Source of the DNA: Monodelphis domestica
Lineage: Eukaryota; Chordata; Mammalia; Didelphimorphia; Didelphidae
Assembly (NCBI RefSeq): GCF_027887165.1
Contig: NC_077227.1
Location: 63,368,607 to 63,432,606 of the forward strand
Direction: 5' to 3'
Length of the DNA: 64,000 bases
Part shown: in pieces, positions 35,573 to 47,969 of the stretch
Layout: every line of letters begins with the position of its first letter
Numbering within the stretch: position 1 is the stretch's first letter
Notes under the pieces: model-generated
What the model was told of the DNA's origin: nothing
The model's database searches: none
Seen by the model: only the letters and a program-made list of their open reading frames with translations
Program-made: the position numbers and the translations under genes

Positions 35573-37489
35573 AGCCAAAGAGGACAAATGACATCATGGG
35601 GTGATGTCTTGACTTGTGCATACATTGGATTTAATTAAGTGGTGTAGAATTGCAGGAAATGGTCAGCCTCACTTTCTTCCAGAGTCATCAACATCCAGAG
35701 GCAAGACAAGAGATGGGATAACTGGTGATGGCCTGAGATGCAGGGGATAACCTTAGTGTCTTTGATGTGTTAAAGGTAAAATTAGAGTTGTTGACTGAAT
35801 ATATACTAGTGTTCACCAGGGATTAAAATTCAGTCTCACTAAAATACTCAAGTCAGATTGGGAAAAGTGCATTTCCATTATTGGTACTTGAAATTGAGTT
35901 ATTAGAGTAGATAACTTGCTTGTACTGATAACCATCATTAAGACTATATAATCTTCTGCAGTTACAGATTCATATTTTCATGGGTAGACACCTGAGAAGG
36001 AGATTTCCAGCTATTAATTTCTTATTTTTCTGCTTTATATTCTCTTTTGAGTTTTTTCTTTTTCTAAGGATTTAAGTATATATTATGGTAGTTTTAAGTT
36101 TAAAAAAGAGAAAATGAAAAATTGCTCCTGTTTATATCAATGAGTTAACAGATTTTTGTTGAGTAATATAGTAGATGTTTAGAAGAATATACATTTACAT
36201 AAGTGAAAAGTTAAATTGAGTGGATTATTTTTATGGATGGAATTATATCTATTATTTTGATTTAAGTACCACTTTCACTAGATTTTTATTTTGTCAGAGT
36301 ACACTCTTAGAAGAACTTGAAATTCAGTAAAGAATTTTAGGTATTCAATTTTTTTTATGATGGAGAAGTGTTGTAGTTTTTAAAAGGATTTAAGTTCATG
36401 CATTTTTTTATTGTATTACCTGTATTCTTTGTGGTATGCCTTATTTTATATTGTCTTGTTTAAAGGTAATAGACTAGTGAAAATTCTTTAGTTCTTTCCC
36501 TTTTCTAGAGTTTTCTATTGTGTTAGTTGATGTACATAATGCATAGGATTATATATCATAGCTAAGATAAAGTTGCTGAATCAAGAGTTTACAAGTAAGG
36601 GTTGAGTAAAAAAAATAAAATTACAAAAAGACTAGTGTCATTGAATTTGCTGTCACTGCTGTTCTTGCCACGTTTCAGTATTCTCAGGTAAAAGAATGGG
36701 ACAACAGATTTTCATTGATATTAGTTCCTGATTTAGAAAGGATCATATGAATTTTAATTGTAATTTTAAATTTTAACTAATACAGACTATCCAACTAAAT
36801 TTAATATCTATTTCTTTAAGTAAAAAACAAAACAAAACCTCAGTCACCTTTATTTGAAGAAAGTCTCAAAGAGGAAAAAATATATTTGCTTGAGAATTTT
36901 AACACTTCTTTTGTAGTTAGGTTGTTTTGGGCTGTTGTCCCTGAACCATGCCTTTGAGTGTGCCTACATTAAATAGAATTATAAGAATTGAATATATAGG
37001 TTAGTAAAGAAAAGTGGTCTCATTGATGCATTGGATATATTCTAGATGTAGCCCAGAATTGTAGTAGTCAAAACACACCATCTTCCTGGGATTAGCTAAA
37101 CTGTTCCTTCTCCCTCAGGGACTGGATAAAATAAATGCCTGAATTAAATCTGCTTTATAGAACCTAAAGAACTACCTGGTTGAAATATACACTTCCTCAG
37201 ATTATATCAGTATGGGAATGGTTGTTCTGGCTATAAACAGTGTTTTAGTGAAGACAATTTAATGGAGAAATAGTGGAGTGGAGCATGAAAACAGCACAAC
37301 AGGAATTTCACATCCTATCCTTTTCTTCAACTAATCAAAGAAGTTGGTCAGTGCACCCCAGGCCATCTGCTCCATTCTGTACCTTTCTGCAACATCCCTG
37401 AAATGACAGTGCTTTTGCTTGATGCTCTTTTAGGTGTAGAACCCACTGTCTCCCAAGGTAGACATTTCCATTTTTAATTTCGTGTAAGT
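35573..37489. other. Intron 1 stretch with nothing recognised
   Basis: AT-rich, no gene, no RNA and no repeat that I can name. Short open frames lack support. Confidence 0.5.
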
Positions 37490-37600
37490 CAATAGGGTGC
37501 TGGGCCTGGAGTCCTTAAGACATCATTGTTATGAGTTCACATTTGGCCTCATACTTATCAGCAATGTGACCCTGGATAAATGGGATGTTTTTCCTTTGTG
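37490..37600 (+). mobile_element. MAR1-type SINE fragment
   Basis: Plus-strand partial copy: gagttcacatttggcctcat and gcaatgtgaccctggataaa. Confidence 0.6.
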
Positions 37601-37649
37601 GTAAGCCTACTTTTGCCTCTGTAACTTTTACCTGTTTTTTCTAATTCTA

Positions 37650-38100
37650 TTTTCTGGGTTCAAGCAGAACAAATCTACTCACTTTTCAACAAACCATTTC
37701 AAATATTTGAAAATAGTCATCATTTTCCCTTCTTCAGACATACTGAACACCTTCTTTTACTTCCTTTATTTCTTTAACTGATCTCCATATGGCATAATCT
37801 TGAAACTCCTCACCATTATAATCATCTTTCCCTGGTTCTTTTCCAGTTAGTCAGTGCCCTTTTAAAAATGTGGGACCTAGAACTGAATACTGCACTCCAG
37901 ATGTAGTAAGCAAATTTTGTCTTACTAGAACATAATACAATGAGTTTTTCAGGTCTCAGGATCTGATCACCTTTGCTTTAAAATAACCTGAGATGTAGTT
38001 TTTTTTTTCCTATTGCCCTTTTGAGTTTTCAGTCTCCCATGCCGAGCTCTTCTCTTTACTTCCCCTTGCTTAGTCATACAATCTCCATCTTATATCTGTG
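37650..38100 (-). mobile_element. CR1/L3-type LINE fragment
   Basis: The plus strand reads ggacctagaactgaatactg, then cactccagatgtagt, tacaatgag and cctttgcttt, which is the antisense of the classic CR1 3' region. An ancient amniote LINE clade, highly diverged. Confidence 0.6.
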
Positions 38101-38222
38101 AAACTGATTTTTTTTAACTTACATTATGGTTTGGGTCTCCCAGCAGAGACTTTCTGTATGTAGTTTGAAATTTTGAAGTTCTGAAGAAAAATCAGAGCTT
38201 GGAGATGCAAATGTAAAAATCA

Positions 38223-38244
38223 TTGTGTGTGTGTGTGTGTGTGT

Positions 38245-38316
<72 letters not shown>

Positions 38317-38361
38317 AGAGGGAGAGGGAGGGAGAGAGAGAAAGAGAAAGAGAAAGAGAGA
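38223..38361 (+). repeat. (GT)n(GA)n compound microsatellite
   Basis: A GT run (38223-38243), a GA run of about 60 bases, a G run and GAAA-type units. The purine part is near-mirror symmetric. Confidence 0.95.
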
Positions 38362-38829
38362 TTGATTTGTTTTAGGATTGGTGAAATCCAAACATGCTTG
38401 CAGACAGATGGGTAAATAGCCAGTCAGAGGGAGAGTGGTGTTTGTAAAAGCATGGAATTAATTTTAATTCTTGTTCTCTTAAATTTTGGGTTTCTTGAAA
38501 ATGAAAAAATGTGTTAGGCTAAATTTTTTCAGTCTAAGTTTACATGACTGAGAAGAATGATACCACTGACAGAAATAGGGAAACCACAAAAAGCAAGGTT
38601 TGAGGGAAAGACATTAGATTTGGAGCTTAGAAAAGCTCAGCATTTGAAAGGACTTCTGAGGTAATCTATATATGTACAAGACTTGCCTTTACAACAGCAC
38701 TAATAAATGGGCATTAACTTTGAAGAATTTGTTATGTAGGAACCTGGTGATGACCATTTTATCACCTGATAAGATTAGTCCTTAAAGAAAAGATTTAATT
38801 TTTAACCTAGACCCTATTTGAAGCCTATA

Positions 38830-39630
38830 GCTTGCTTGGTAGGATAGTACCTAGAGAGAATGATGGACCTGAAATCAGGAAGACCTGAGTTCAAATGTAG
38901 TCTCAGGCATTTACTAGTGTAAGGGGGAAAAGGAGTTATTTTTTAAAAGGGTTGGACTTGATTAACTTGATTGTGTCAGTCTAGTCAGCAGATTATATCA
39001 GCTTCCACTCCAAGTGGAACCTCCCAGTAGAGCTCCCAGTAGAACTCTCTCACAGGAAATTCCATTCCAAGTGAGAGTTCCAAGTCAAATTGAACTCAGG
39101 CAGTTGTCACTCCCTTTTAAAGGCACATTCTTTTGCATCACTTCCCCTAATTTTTACATCTAATAATCACAGTTGACTCTTTTGCTTTTAGGACTGCCCA
39201 GGGGCAGTCTGCTGATTTTGATTTGTCACTCACTATTTCACATATGGGTCACAGACCTCCCACTTAATGTGTGAAATGGAGTGTTTTCATCTTTGGTGAT
39301 TAAATCTGAAAAAAAATGGGCAGATCTCCACACTACTAAAAGTAGGATGTTTATACTTTTGGTGATTAAATCTAAAAATAGGCAGGTGTTACAATTTCAT
39401 CTCACAATCTGGGGAGAGTTGATTAATTTCATTGTTATAATCAGGGGAGAGTTAATTTTCATACTAGCTATGTGACTCTAGGCAAGTCACTTCATCCTGT
39501 TTGCCTCAATTCCTTATTTGTAAAATGAGCTGAAGAAGTAAAGTAAATGGAAGTTTACTCCAAATTTTTGACAAGAAAACCCCAAACAGGATCATGAAGA
39601 GTCAGGAACAACTGAAAACGACTAAAGAAC
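38830..39630 (+). mobile_element. MAR1-type SINE split by a solo LTR
   Basis: The head and first CORE half (tcaggaagacctgagttcaa) lie before 38917. The second half resumes at about 39463 (ctatgtgactctaggcaagt) and ends in tgaagaagtaaagtaaatgg and a MAR1-type tail. The 544 bases in between are the LTR listed next. Confidence 0.85.
38918..39461. mobile_element. Solo LTR inserted in a SINE, 6-base duplication
   Basis: 544 bases starting TG and ending CA, flanked by exact TACTAG at 38912-38917 and 39462-39467. A 6-base duplication fits class II (betaretrovirus-like) endogenous retroviruses. No internal region is present, so two LTRs of a former provirus have recombined. It is younger than the MAR1-type SINE it splits. 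I could not set its orientation. Confidence 0.82.
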
Positions 39631-41382
39631 TACAAGAACCAGACAGAGCTCATGACTGGCATAACCTTAAAGAACCCAGGGTCACCCCCATACTACAAGG
39701 AGGCAACAGAGTGGAACCTTGGTGGTGAAATTTTTTAATCCTATTCAGAAGTCATGTTAGATATAAAACAATGGGGCAGTCAGAGACTAAAAGATTCCCA
39801 AATGTAAATTAAATAGTTAGCTATTAGGTTGCTTCTTTAGAGTAATAAATGGTAAAGTCTTTTTTTTTTTTGCTTGTTCCTTAAAAATCTAGAGGTTGAA
39901 TGTGTCATTTATTTCATCTTAATTAGCTTGATCCAAAGACATTTAATATATTTATAATTTATCAATCATTTAAGTGACTTTAGAGTAGATACAAGCCTTC
40001 ATAAATGTTTAGAATTTCATGTAGAAGTTCTCTCCTAATTAGGTATCCCCTTTTGCCTCTTGCCATTAAGATGTCTTGGAAAAAGGTGAAGTAATAGAAG
40101 ATGAGTTACAAGTTAGGGTAGCAGTCTCTCTTCCTTTCTATACCTCCCTATCTTTCCCCCTTTATCTAATATGCACCATTCAGTAAGGACACACCCAGGA
40201 AGATAGTACTTTGAAGAAGTTCATTTGTCCCTTTCCTAAATTCAACTTTCCTTATTCTTAGAAACAGAAGGGACAGTTTTAGAAAATGGTACCAATAAAA
40301 GAATTAGGGATAATTTCATTTTAGGAATAGGGAAACTTTTTTTTCAGAAAAATAATTTTTATATAGAGTTAATTGGAATTGATAGGGAAGCTTTTATGTC
40401 CTAAGAACTTGACTGAAAATTTTCAGTTTTGCTAGTTAGACTATTTTTGTCTAAGCTATTCCAGACTTGAAGAAAAATTGTTCCTTTGTAACACAGTGGA
40501 AAGAATTATGTGATTTTAGAACCAAATAATGCAGTAGTCATTTTGAGGTCTTTGGATATTGAAATTTCCTTGATGTGATTTCAAGATGTCTATAATCTTT
40601 GTACTTCTAATTTACAATTTACTTTTTTTTTCCTCCATTTAACTTTAAGGTTTCTTCAATTTGATTGTTTGAACTATAGAAGCTGATGGAGCTAGAAGAT
40701 AAAATACTTGATTTGGTTTTGCTGAAGGAGGATACCACACTATCCAGTAAGAAACTATGATAAATATTTAGATTACATTTTAAGTGAGATAATTAGGAAA
40801 ATAGCTTTTAAAAGTTTAACTCTAAAAAAACTGTTACCTGTCATAATTGAGGATCAGATATCCTGTGTAACTGAGAATTCTGAGTTGTTAGAATCTACTG
40901 ATAAAATTTACTATTTAATTAAAAATATATCTTGGGATCTTCTAGTACATTGATATCAGATAGAAACAAGGACCACTAAATCATACATAAAGATCCTTGT
41001 GTGCTTGACTTAGAAAAACCACATATTAACATTATCTGTGTTCTATTGTATTTGTATTTATTTTGCTAAATATTTTCTGGTTATATTTTAATCTGGTTCC
41101 AACTGCACCCAACATTGTTGCAGATCAAGCATTTTGACCCCCTTTTTAGTATCTTGGAGTTATCATTGTGAATGCCAATTATGATCATAATGTAGAGATT
41201 TGGAAATGTAATTATTAGAGTTTGTTAAAATGCCAAATGGGAAAGTTTATTACTTTTGTAATGTGCATTTGATTGCCTAATATCCCTTTTAATAAATAGT
41301 TGTTACCGCTAATTGAGTTATGTTTAATGGTTTCAAAATGCTGTATTTCAAAACTAATTTTTTTTTCTAATTTGTGTTACAG
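39631..41382 (+). other. End of intron 1, nothing recognised
   Basis: AT-rich sequence ending in a long T-rich tract and the acceptor gtgttacag at 41374-41382. No repeat or gene recognised. Confidence 0.55.
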
Positions 41383-41664
41383 GCAAATCACCCATATAAT
41401 GGATTTTATCTGACTTGCTAGGTGATTTTTCATTATCTCTTGGACTTTGTGGTAATAGACAGCACAGGAAATGTTCATTTAATCTTACTATATCTTCAAA
41501 CAATCATTGCTAATGCATAAAGATAATTTTTTGAGCTACTGCAGAACTATTGCTTGTGCCATTTATAAGAATTTTATTCTTTTGAAAGATTTTGATGATG
41601 ATGTTTCTCTAAAGTATGAACAAGAAAAGAACTTGTAGCATTGAGAAACTACCTATTGATAAGA
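41383..41664 (+). other. CSGALNACT2: CSGALNACT2 exon 2, 5' untranslated part
   Basis: 282 bases of leader between the acceptor and the main start. It contains several upstream ATGs; the two that open frames of more than 40 codons are listed separately. Confidence 0.88.
41513..41638 (+). promoter_or_regulatory. Upstream open reading frame, 41 codons
   Basis: Starts ATGCATAAAG and stops with TAG at 41636-41638, 26 bases before the main ATG. Such a frame normally lowers initiation at the main start. No protein homology is claimed. Confidence 0.5.
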
Positions 41665-41762
41665 ATGCCCAGAAGAGGTTTAATGCTTCAAGCCAGGACT
41701 CGTTGGCTGCTATTGGGTCTTGCCCTGCTGTGCATTTTGATATTATTTATGTACCTTCTTGA
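41616..41762 (+). promoter_or_regulatory. Upstream frame overlapping the CSGALNACT2 start
   Basis: ATG at 41616 (A at -3) opens a 48-codon frame in another phase that crosses the main start at 41665 and stops at 41760-41762. A ribosome using it cannot reinitiate at 41665 without backtracking, so the enzyme would rely on leaky scanning. Confidence 0.5.
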
Positions 41763-42325
41763 GTGTGCTCCACAGACTGATGGCAATGTGTCTCTTCCTG
41801 GTATCATCGGAGAGAATTATGGTAAAGAGTACTATCAAGCTCTCCTACAAGAACAAGAAGAACATTATCAAACTAGGGCAACTAGCCTGAAACGTCAGAT
41901 TGCCCAACTCAAGCAAGAATTACAAGAGATGAGTGAGAAAATGAGATCATTGCAAGAAAAAAAGAACACAAGAGCAAATGGTATGGGTTATCAAGGCACC
42001 AAAGAACAAATACCCAGTGATCTTTTAGAGTTTCTTCATTCTCAAATTGACAAAGCTGAGGTAGGCGTAGGAGCCAAGCTACCTAGTGAGTATGGTGTCA
42101 TCCCTTTTGAAAGTTTTACCTTAATGAAAGTTTTCCAATTAGAGATGGGTCTCACTCGACACCCAGAGGAAAAGCCTGTTAGAAAAGATAAGAGAGATGA
42201 GTTGGTGGAAGTTATTGAGGCTGGCCTGGAAGTTATTAATAATCCTGATGAAGAAGATGATCAAGAAGAAGATGATGGACCAGTTGGGGAAAAACAACTA
42301 TTTAATGAAAATGATTTTGTAGAAG
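41665..42325 (+). CDS. CSGALNACT2: CSGALNACT2 exon 2: anchor, coiled coil and stem
   Basis: Residues 1-220 and the first base of codon 221. The start is the first ATG after an in-frame TGA at 41617-41619, has A at -3, and gives MPRRGLMLQARTRW, matching the human amino terminus. A TTG 24 bases upstream is in frame but is not a credible start. A short basic cytoplasmic tail leads into a hydrophobic anchor (W14-L32). NVS at 41-43 is a possible glycosylation site; a coiled coil spans about 58-100, and DEEDDQEEDD (195-204) is an acidic run. Sequence after about residue 115 (DLLEFLHSQIDKAEV, PSEYGVIPFESFTLMKVFQL) is nearly identical to human. The donor is gtatcg. A frame continuing past the donor to 42393 is read-through into the intron. 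Confidence 0.97.
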
Positions 42326-42994
42326 GTATCGTAAAAATTTATTTGCTTTGGAATCAGTTTGGTTTGTTGTTATCTGTGGTATTTAAGTGGTAATGTTGTA
42401 TGTTGCTAATATAAGTCATTAATCTATTAATAACAATGATATAACAGTTCTTTTGCACCAACAATGATGAACTTAGATAAATCATAAAAATATATTAAAT
42501 AAGATGTAAAACTGTTTTTTTTTATCAGTGGGAGGAAATCTATGCTATGAATTTGGAATCTCATTGAAAATTGAAAACTTCTTTGTATGGTTTTTAAAAT
42601 AAATATGGACTCTAATATAAGGAAACAAGAGTCAAGAATGCCAGCATAATAAGCTTAGTTCTAAATTACAGCATGATCTTGGGAAAACTTATAACCATTA
42701 TCTCTTTTGCAATTTGTAAAAAGAAAATGTCTACATTCCCTTACATGGGTTATATAATAATGTTTGTAAAACACTTTCAGATTTAATAATAAAAATTATA
42801 TACCTTCTTTTACTCCCAAAATGACCAATACAGAATATGTTTAAGCATCAAGAAATCTTGACATTCTGTTTTTTGTTATAAAATAATTAACCCTCATGTT
42901 ATTATTTAAAATTTTAGAAATTCTTTTGTAATGCTGAAGTATAGTACAGAAAAAGGTGAGCAATGAGGTATTGCCAAAAAAGAGCACTCTACTG

Positions 42995-44715
42995 GAAATC
43001 AGACTGTATTTGATTTCCTGCTGTGTCACTAATTATTGACTTTAAGCAAGTCACTTAATTTATTTTTTCATTTATAAAATAAGAAGATTGAATTGAGTGA
43101 TATCTTAAGAATTCTTTGAGCTTTGTCATTCTGGTATTATAATGGTAGTCATGACTTTCAGGTCAAGTCTCTTGATGGCAAGGACTGTGTCCCTCATAGT
43201 ACTTAGTACTATGTTACTAGTACTTAGTACTGTTTTTTTTTTCTTATAATGCACTCAATAAACTTTTGATCCAAATTCATCTTCACCTGAGTAACAATAT
43301 GGACTGGAATGTAGAGTTGACTTCTAGTTCTAGCTCCAGCATTAACTAGATTGGACATGTGGAATAAATCATTTTACATCTGTGGGTCTCAGTTTCCTTC
43401 TCTGTGAAACAGGAACTTTTAACTTTTTATGTCATGGGCCCTTTGGCATTCTGGTGATATCTGTGGGCCCCTTCTCAGAAAAATGTTTGTTGCTTACATT
43501 TGTAATTGCATGAAATGCTAAATTTCTGTTAGAGGTTAATGAAAATAAGAATCATTTCCTTTTCCAAATTCAAGAATGCCCCGAAAATCTGTGGTCCATG
43601 GGACCCATGCAAAATGAAGGGGTTGGAATAATCCTTTAGTTCCTTTCCAGTTCTGAAATTCTGTGACAGCAGCAGTTTGTCTTGCCTTTTGACTTTTGTA
43701 TCTTATGCTGTGATAGAAGAATCCTCAGACCCAAATTCAGGAATGTCGTTTTTAATCTTAGCTTTGCCTTGAGATATGAACTTGAACAAGATTTCTAAGA
43801 TCCTTTCCAGCTTCCAGTCTATGATGCCGAGTCACTTAAAAGAGTAAGCAGCCTTTTGAACTTTTGGCTTCCTTATCTTTAATAAAAGGGGATGACTGGA
43901 TGATCTCTAAGGCATCCAGCTTCAGAGATCAGTGAATTTATAGAAGATCATTAAATGTCAGAGTTGGAAGGACCTTTAGAGATGCAGCTTCTTTGTTTTA
44001 CAGATGAAGAAATTGAAGGTGAAGAGATTAAATGACTGGCCAGAAGTCACATGGGTAGTAAAGAGGTAGCTATCAGCTTGATATTGGAGTAAGTGAATTA
44101 TCCAAGTAACTGAAAGTAATTTGTAAAATCTTAAAACTGGTTTTTATAGACATCTTTCTAATATATATACTTCATAAATTTAGAATTGGAAAGGACCTTA
44201 GAGGTCATCTTGTCCAACTGAAGCTTAGAGATATAAAACTATCTTGCCCAGGTTCATGCAGGTAGGAAGTAATAGGGGCAACATTTAAACCCCAGATCCC
44301 TTGACTAAAAATATAGCACTTTTTTCAGTATATGACACTATTTTAGCCTGCCAGTCCAGTGTTTTCTCTTAATAAACAATATACCAAAGAACATTTTAAC
44401 CTGTTTGTGATGATCCAGGGTAATCTCGTATTTTCCTTTATGCCCTTAGAATCTGTTACATAGAGCTATTTGTACTCTTCATTAAATGGCCCTGGACTAA
44501 ACAATGTTCAGGTTAGTGTTTTAGCCATCTCTTCCTGGTATAGTGCAAAGATCCCTGATCTTGTCATAGACCCTGAATTTGAATCCTGGCTTGGCCACTT
44601 ACTGATGACATTGAGCAAATCACTTATCCTCCATAGCCTTATTTCCTCATTATCAAACAAAAAAAGGAACCAAACTAAATGACTTCAAAGATCTCTTCCA
44701 GCTCTAGCTCTTAGA
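42995..44715. mobile_element. Dense block of MIR/CORE-SINE fossils
   Basis: At least six degenerate copies: plus-strand at about 42995-43145, 43315-43430, 43730-43830 and 44515-44715; minus-strand at 43940-44065 and 44175-44340. Recognised from CORE pieces and the common tail cctttccag followed by ttctgaaattctgtga or similar. Confidence 0.65.
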
Positions 44716-47700
44716 AGCCTATTCTTTTGTGGTCACTTGTTTACTGGTGACTTTTATCAGAACTATCATTGGGTTCTTTTTTACCCCTTTCTAATGTGCT
44801 GTCGGTTGCTTCAGCTATTTGCCCATATCATTTAGTGGTCCTGGAGTCCTTACCTAAGGCAGAGAAGGTTAGCTGTGCATTCAGATCATTGAGTGTTATG
44901 CATAAAATTAAATCAGATCTTCTCTGATAAAGGAGGGGATAGAATCCTTCTTATCTGAAATAAAGTGACAATCTGAGTTCTGACTTTGTTAATATACTTT
45001 TTTTAGTTAGCAGGTGGGGGCTTGGGGGTAGGGGGCCAGAGCAGATGGTATGGAGTAATGCAGGCTGAATCCTTAGAGACTATCCCAGCTTCTAGGTTTA
45101 TAGGTATTCTAAATATTCTATATTGAAACTGTCAAATTTTCAATACCCAAATACATGGTATAACTAAACAAAATTGTACTTTTTCTAGTGTTTACTGATT
45201 CCCCTCTCCTTTAGTAGTGGTGTTTTTATGTAGTTACCAAAAGCAGGATCTGTATCTACCTTATTTTTTCTTTGTATGGCTGCCTGTCATGGTGTTTTGT
45301 ACACAGTACAAACTGTGTAAATAATTGTGACTAGGTAGAAAAGATAAACTACTTTTTTTTCAAAATATACCCTTAGGAAAAGTTATTAAACAAATAGGTC
45401 AAAAATGTTGATGGCTTTACCTGTTTTTCTCCACTTAATTGAGTTCAAATGTAGAAGCCATTCCACTGTTTTGAGAAATTTAATAAAGTTCTACTGTTTA
45501 AATTCCATAGATTATTCTAAGATTTCCTTTAAAAGGAAATCTTGAAAATTGTACCTAGTTCTCTAGAATAATTTCAAGGAGAAATGTTGCTATTAAAAAA
45601 GCAGGGTTGCATTCTAAATTTTACATGAGGTATATGTTATTTATCTTGGCAACAAAGTATCCAACTTTTAGAACTTTTATTACCTAATGACTGCCTTTTG
45701 ATTTTTCTTAAGTATAGATTTCTTCAGGGTGAATGGATTTGGCTCTTTGAGTAAATGCTTAATTAACTAGCCTTGTAGATTGTTTCTAGAAAATCTACCA
45801 TCCCTCATTATTCTAATCAGTTTCAGCAACACTTAGCTGTGTTCCAGTGATCCTATCTCTGAGGGTGATGAGTATCAGTATAAAGTAACAGTATTTAATT
45901 TCAGACATGCTACATTTTTAATTAAAATTCTTAATGTTTAGTTTTAAAATTTCTAGCCTTCCCATTCCACCCTGCCTCAACCTCCCACACTTTCACTTTG
46001 TCCTCCAAGGCAGCTGTATGATATTCATACTGGACTTTTAGCATTGGCTGATTCAGAAGCTCTTGGCAATTGTTTTAACTCTCTTGTTTTGATACTTTTT
46101 TGTGTTTTTGGTGATGGAAACATTCTATTGGGTGGGGAGGTACTCTTTACTAAGTTGTGTGTATGTGTGTGTGTGGGCATTCCTGGTACTTTTGGCATAT
46201 TGGAGGGAATTTGTTCCCCTCTACATAAGGGAAATTAGAAGTCTCTTCCCCCACCCCCCCATACTATAATTATACAAAATTAATTCATTGTTCAAAAAGA
46301 AAATCTTGTCTTTACTCCTAACTAAAATTTAGACACCATTTCTTCCTCTCCCTGTTATACTTATGAAATTGTAAAAACTACATATAGTAGAGAAGTCTTT
46401 GCAATATTTTTTAAAATCCAGATGTATATCAAGAACAGCAAAAAAGAGTGTACCTTTTAATCTTTCATTGCAATTAGTACAAATTTGCAGAAAGTTGATG
46501 GTGGTTTTATAAATTATTTTTTAAGTCATTCTTTAGTGTTGGAAACATTTTAAAAGCGAATGTTTGCTTTTATTGTTTGCAATTAGTTTCTCTTTCAAGC
46601 ACAAGTGTGCTTAAAAATTATGACTATTTTTTGTTAGATTACATGAATTAACTCTTATAATTATTAGAGTAACTTTAGATACTAGAAATTTAGTGCTCCT
46701 GGTATTACTTTTAAATAGTCTATTTTAAAAAGTCAGTAGAAATCCCCACATAGAAAGAGAAGGTGGCTAATCTTAGGGTTAATATTTTATAATTATGAAG
46801 CAAGAGACTATAAATTTGGATTTTGTGTACATTCATGTATTCTAGGTCTTGTAAATATTTAGTTTGGTTTATATGCATCTTTAGTGTTGATTATTTAATT
46901 TGATTTCAGATAATTTCAATTTTTCCTATGAAAGAGACTAAAGAGTCCTATTTCATATGTGTAGACTGTACATATTAGTAAGGCAAAGGCTGCTACATAG
47001 CAAATGTTTTGAATAATTTTTTGAACTCAGTATGTAGGTACACATGAAATTATTGTAGATCATTTAAACATGAACTAACTCGAAATAGTTGTTGGTAATA
47101 AAAATGAATTATTATTGTAGGCTTAAGGAATCTCAGACTTTGAATTTGATCAATAATTATATTGTGACACTATGGACTTATACATATGAAGCATGTTTAC
47201 TCAGGGATATAATTCACATTTGCCTAATCCTGTCTACTATTAAAAACACAGTATTTCCCATCTGCTTTAGTGATGATTTGAGTTGAGGGGAGAATAGTTT
47301 GAGTATTTGGGAGAAGTTTGCTCTGGCAACCAAAAGCTTCCTGTATTTAGTTTTAGATTTAGATACTTAAATGAAGCCACTATTCCCTCAGTATATTCAA
47401 CTTCCAATACTGGTACAGATTGAAACACATCCATGACTTCTTATACTGTATTATTTCATATAGATCCTTTCATGGAGAATAATAGAGGCTTCCTTCTTGA
47501 TATTTTGAAATTTCATGGATACCAGTGTAACAGTTTATCCATCTACTTACTCTCACATGAATCCATCTCTAATACTAGTAATATACATCTAAAGGACTGG
47601 CTTTTGTACCATTTCTTGCACACAGCTTTTTCATGAGTAATTTGCTGCTGTCTATGTGTATCTTTGTGCTGCTATTTGGGTTATTATAATTCTGATTCCC

Positions 47701-47969
47701 CAGAGACTGTGTTGTTCCATTATTTCCAACTATCACAGAGAATTGTTGAAATTAAAAAGATGCGTTTCCTGTGACAGGGAACAGCTTAATATACTGAAAC
47801 TAACCTCTTACTTCTTCCTTTTCAAATGTTATGCATGCTTATGGATTAACTATGAGTTCCATCCAGTTGAATATCTCCCTCTTTCTGCATTTACAAATTT
47901 GATTTTTATAAATAAGTAGCTGGCATTTTATGAATGAAAATGTAGGACTTTGCATGTATCCAGCAAAGA

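Larger units (their letters stand above)
22677..41382 (+). other. CSGALNACT2: CSGALNACT2 intron 1 (18.7 kb)
   Basis: No coding exon is recognisable inside. It contains a MAR1-like SINE, a HAL1-like element, three solo LTRs, old L1 and CR1 pieces, further SINEs and microsatellites, listed separately. The first 900 bases after the donor, 27600-28160, 31130-32520 and 35575-37490 hold nothing I can name, apart from a short CCTT-rich patch at 27690-27730 and a degenerate gatcatcctagca motif repeated three times at 23510-23590. A plus-strand CORE-SINE fossil lies near 23650-23790. Confidence 0.75.

Noticed and set aside
41641-42393. A 250-codon frame starting at TTG and running past the exon
   Set aside because: The true start is ATG at 41665. 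The part after 42325 is intron read-through, since the homologous protein continues in exon 3.
45013-45037. Possible G-quadruplex on the plus strand in intron 2
   Set aside because: Only three long G-runs are present; a fourth run of three or more within the usual loop length is missing.
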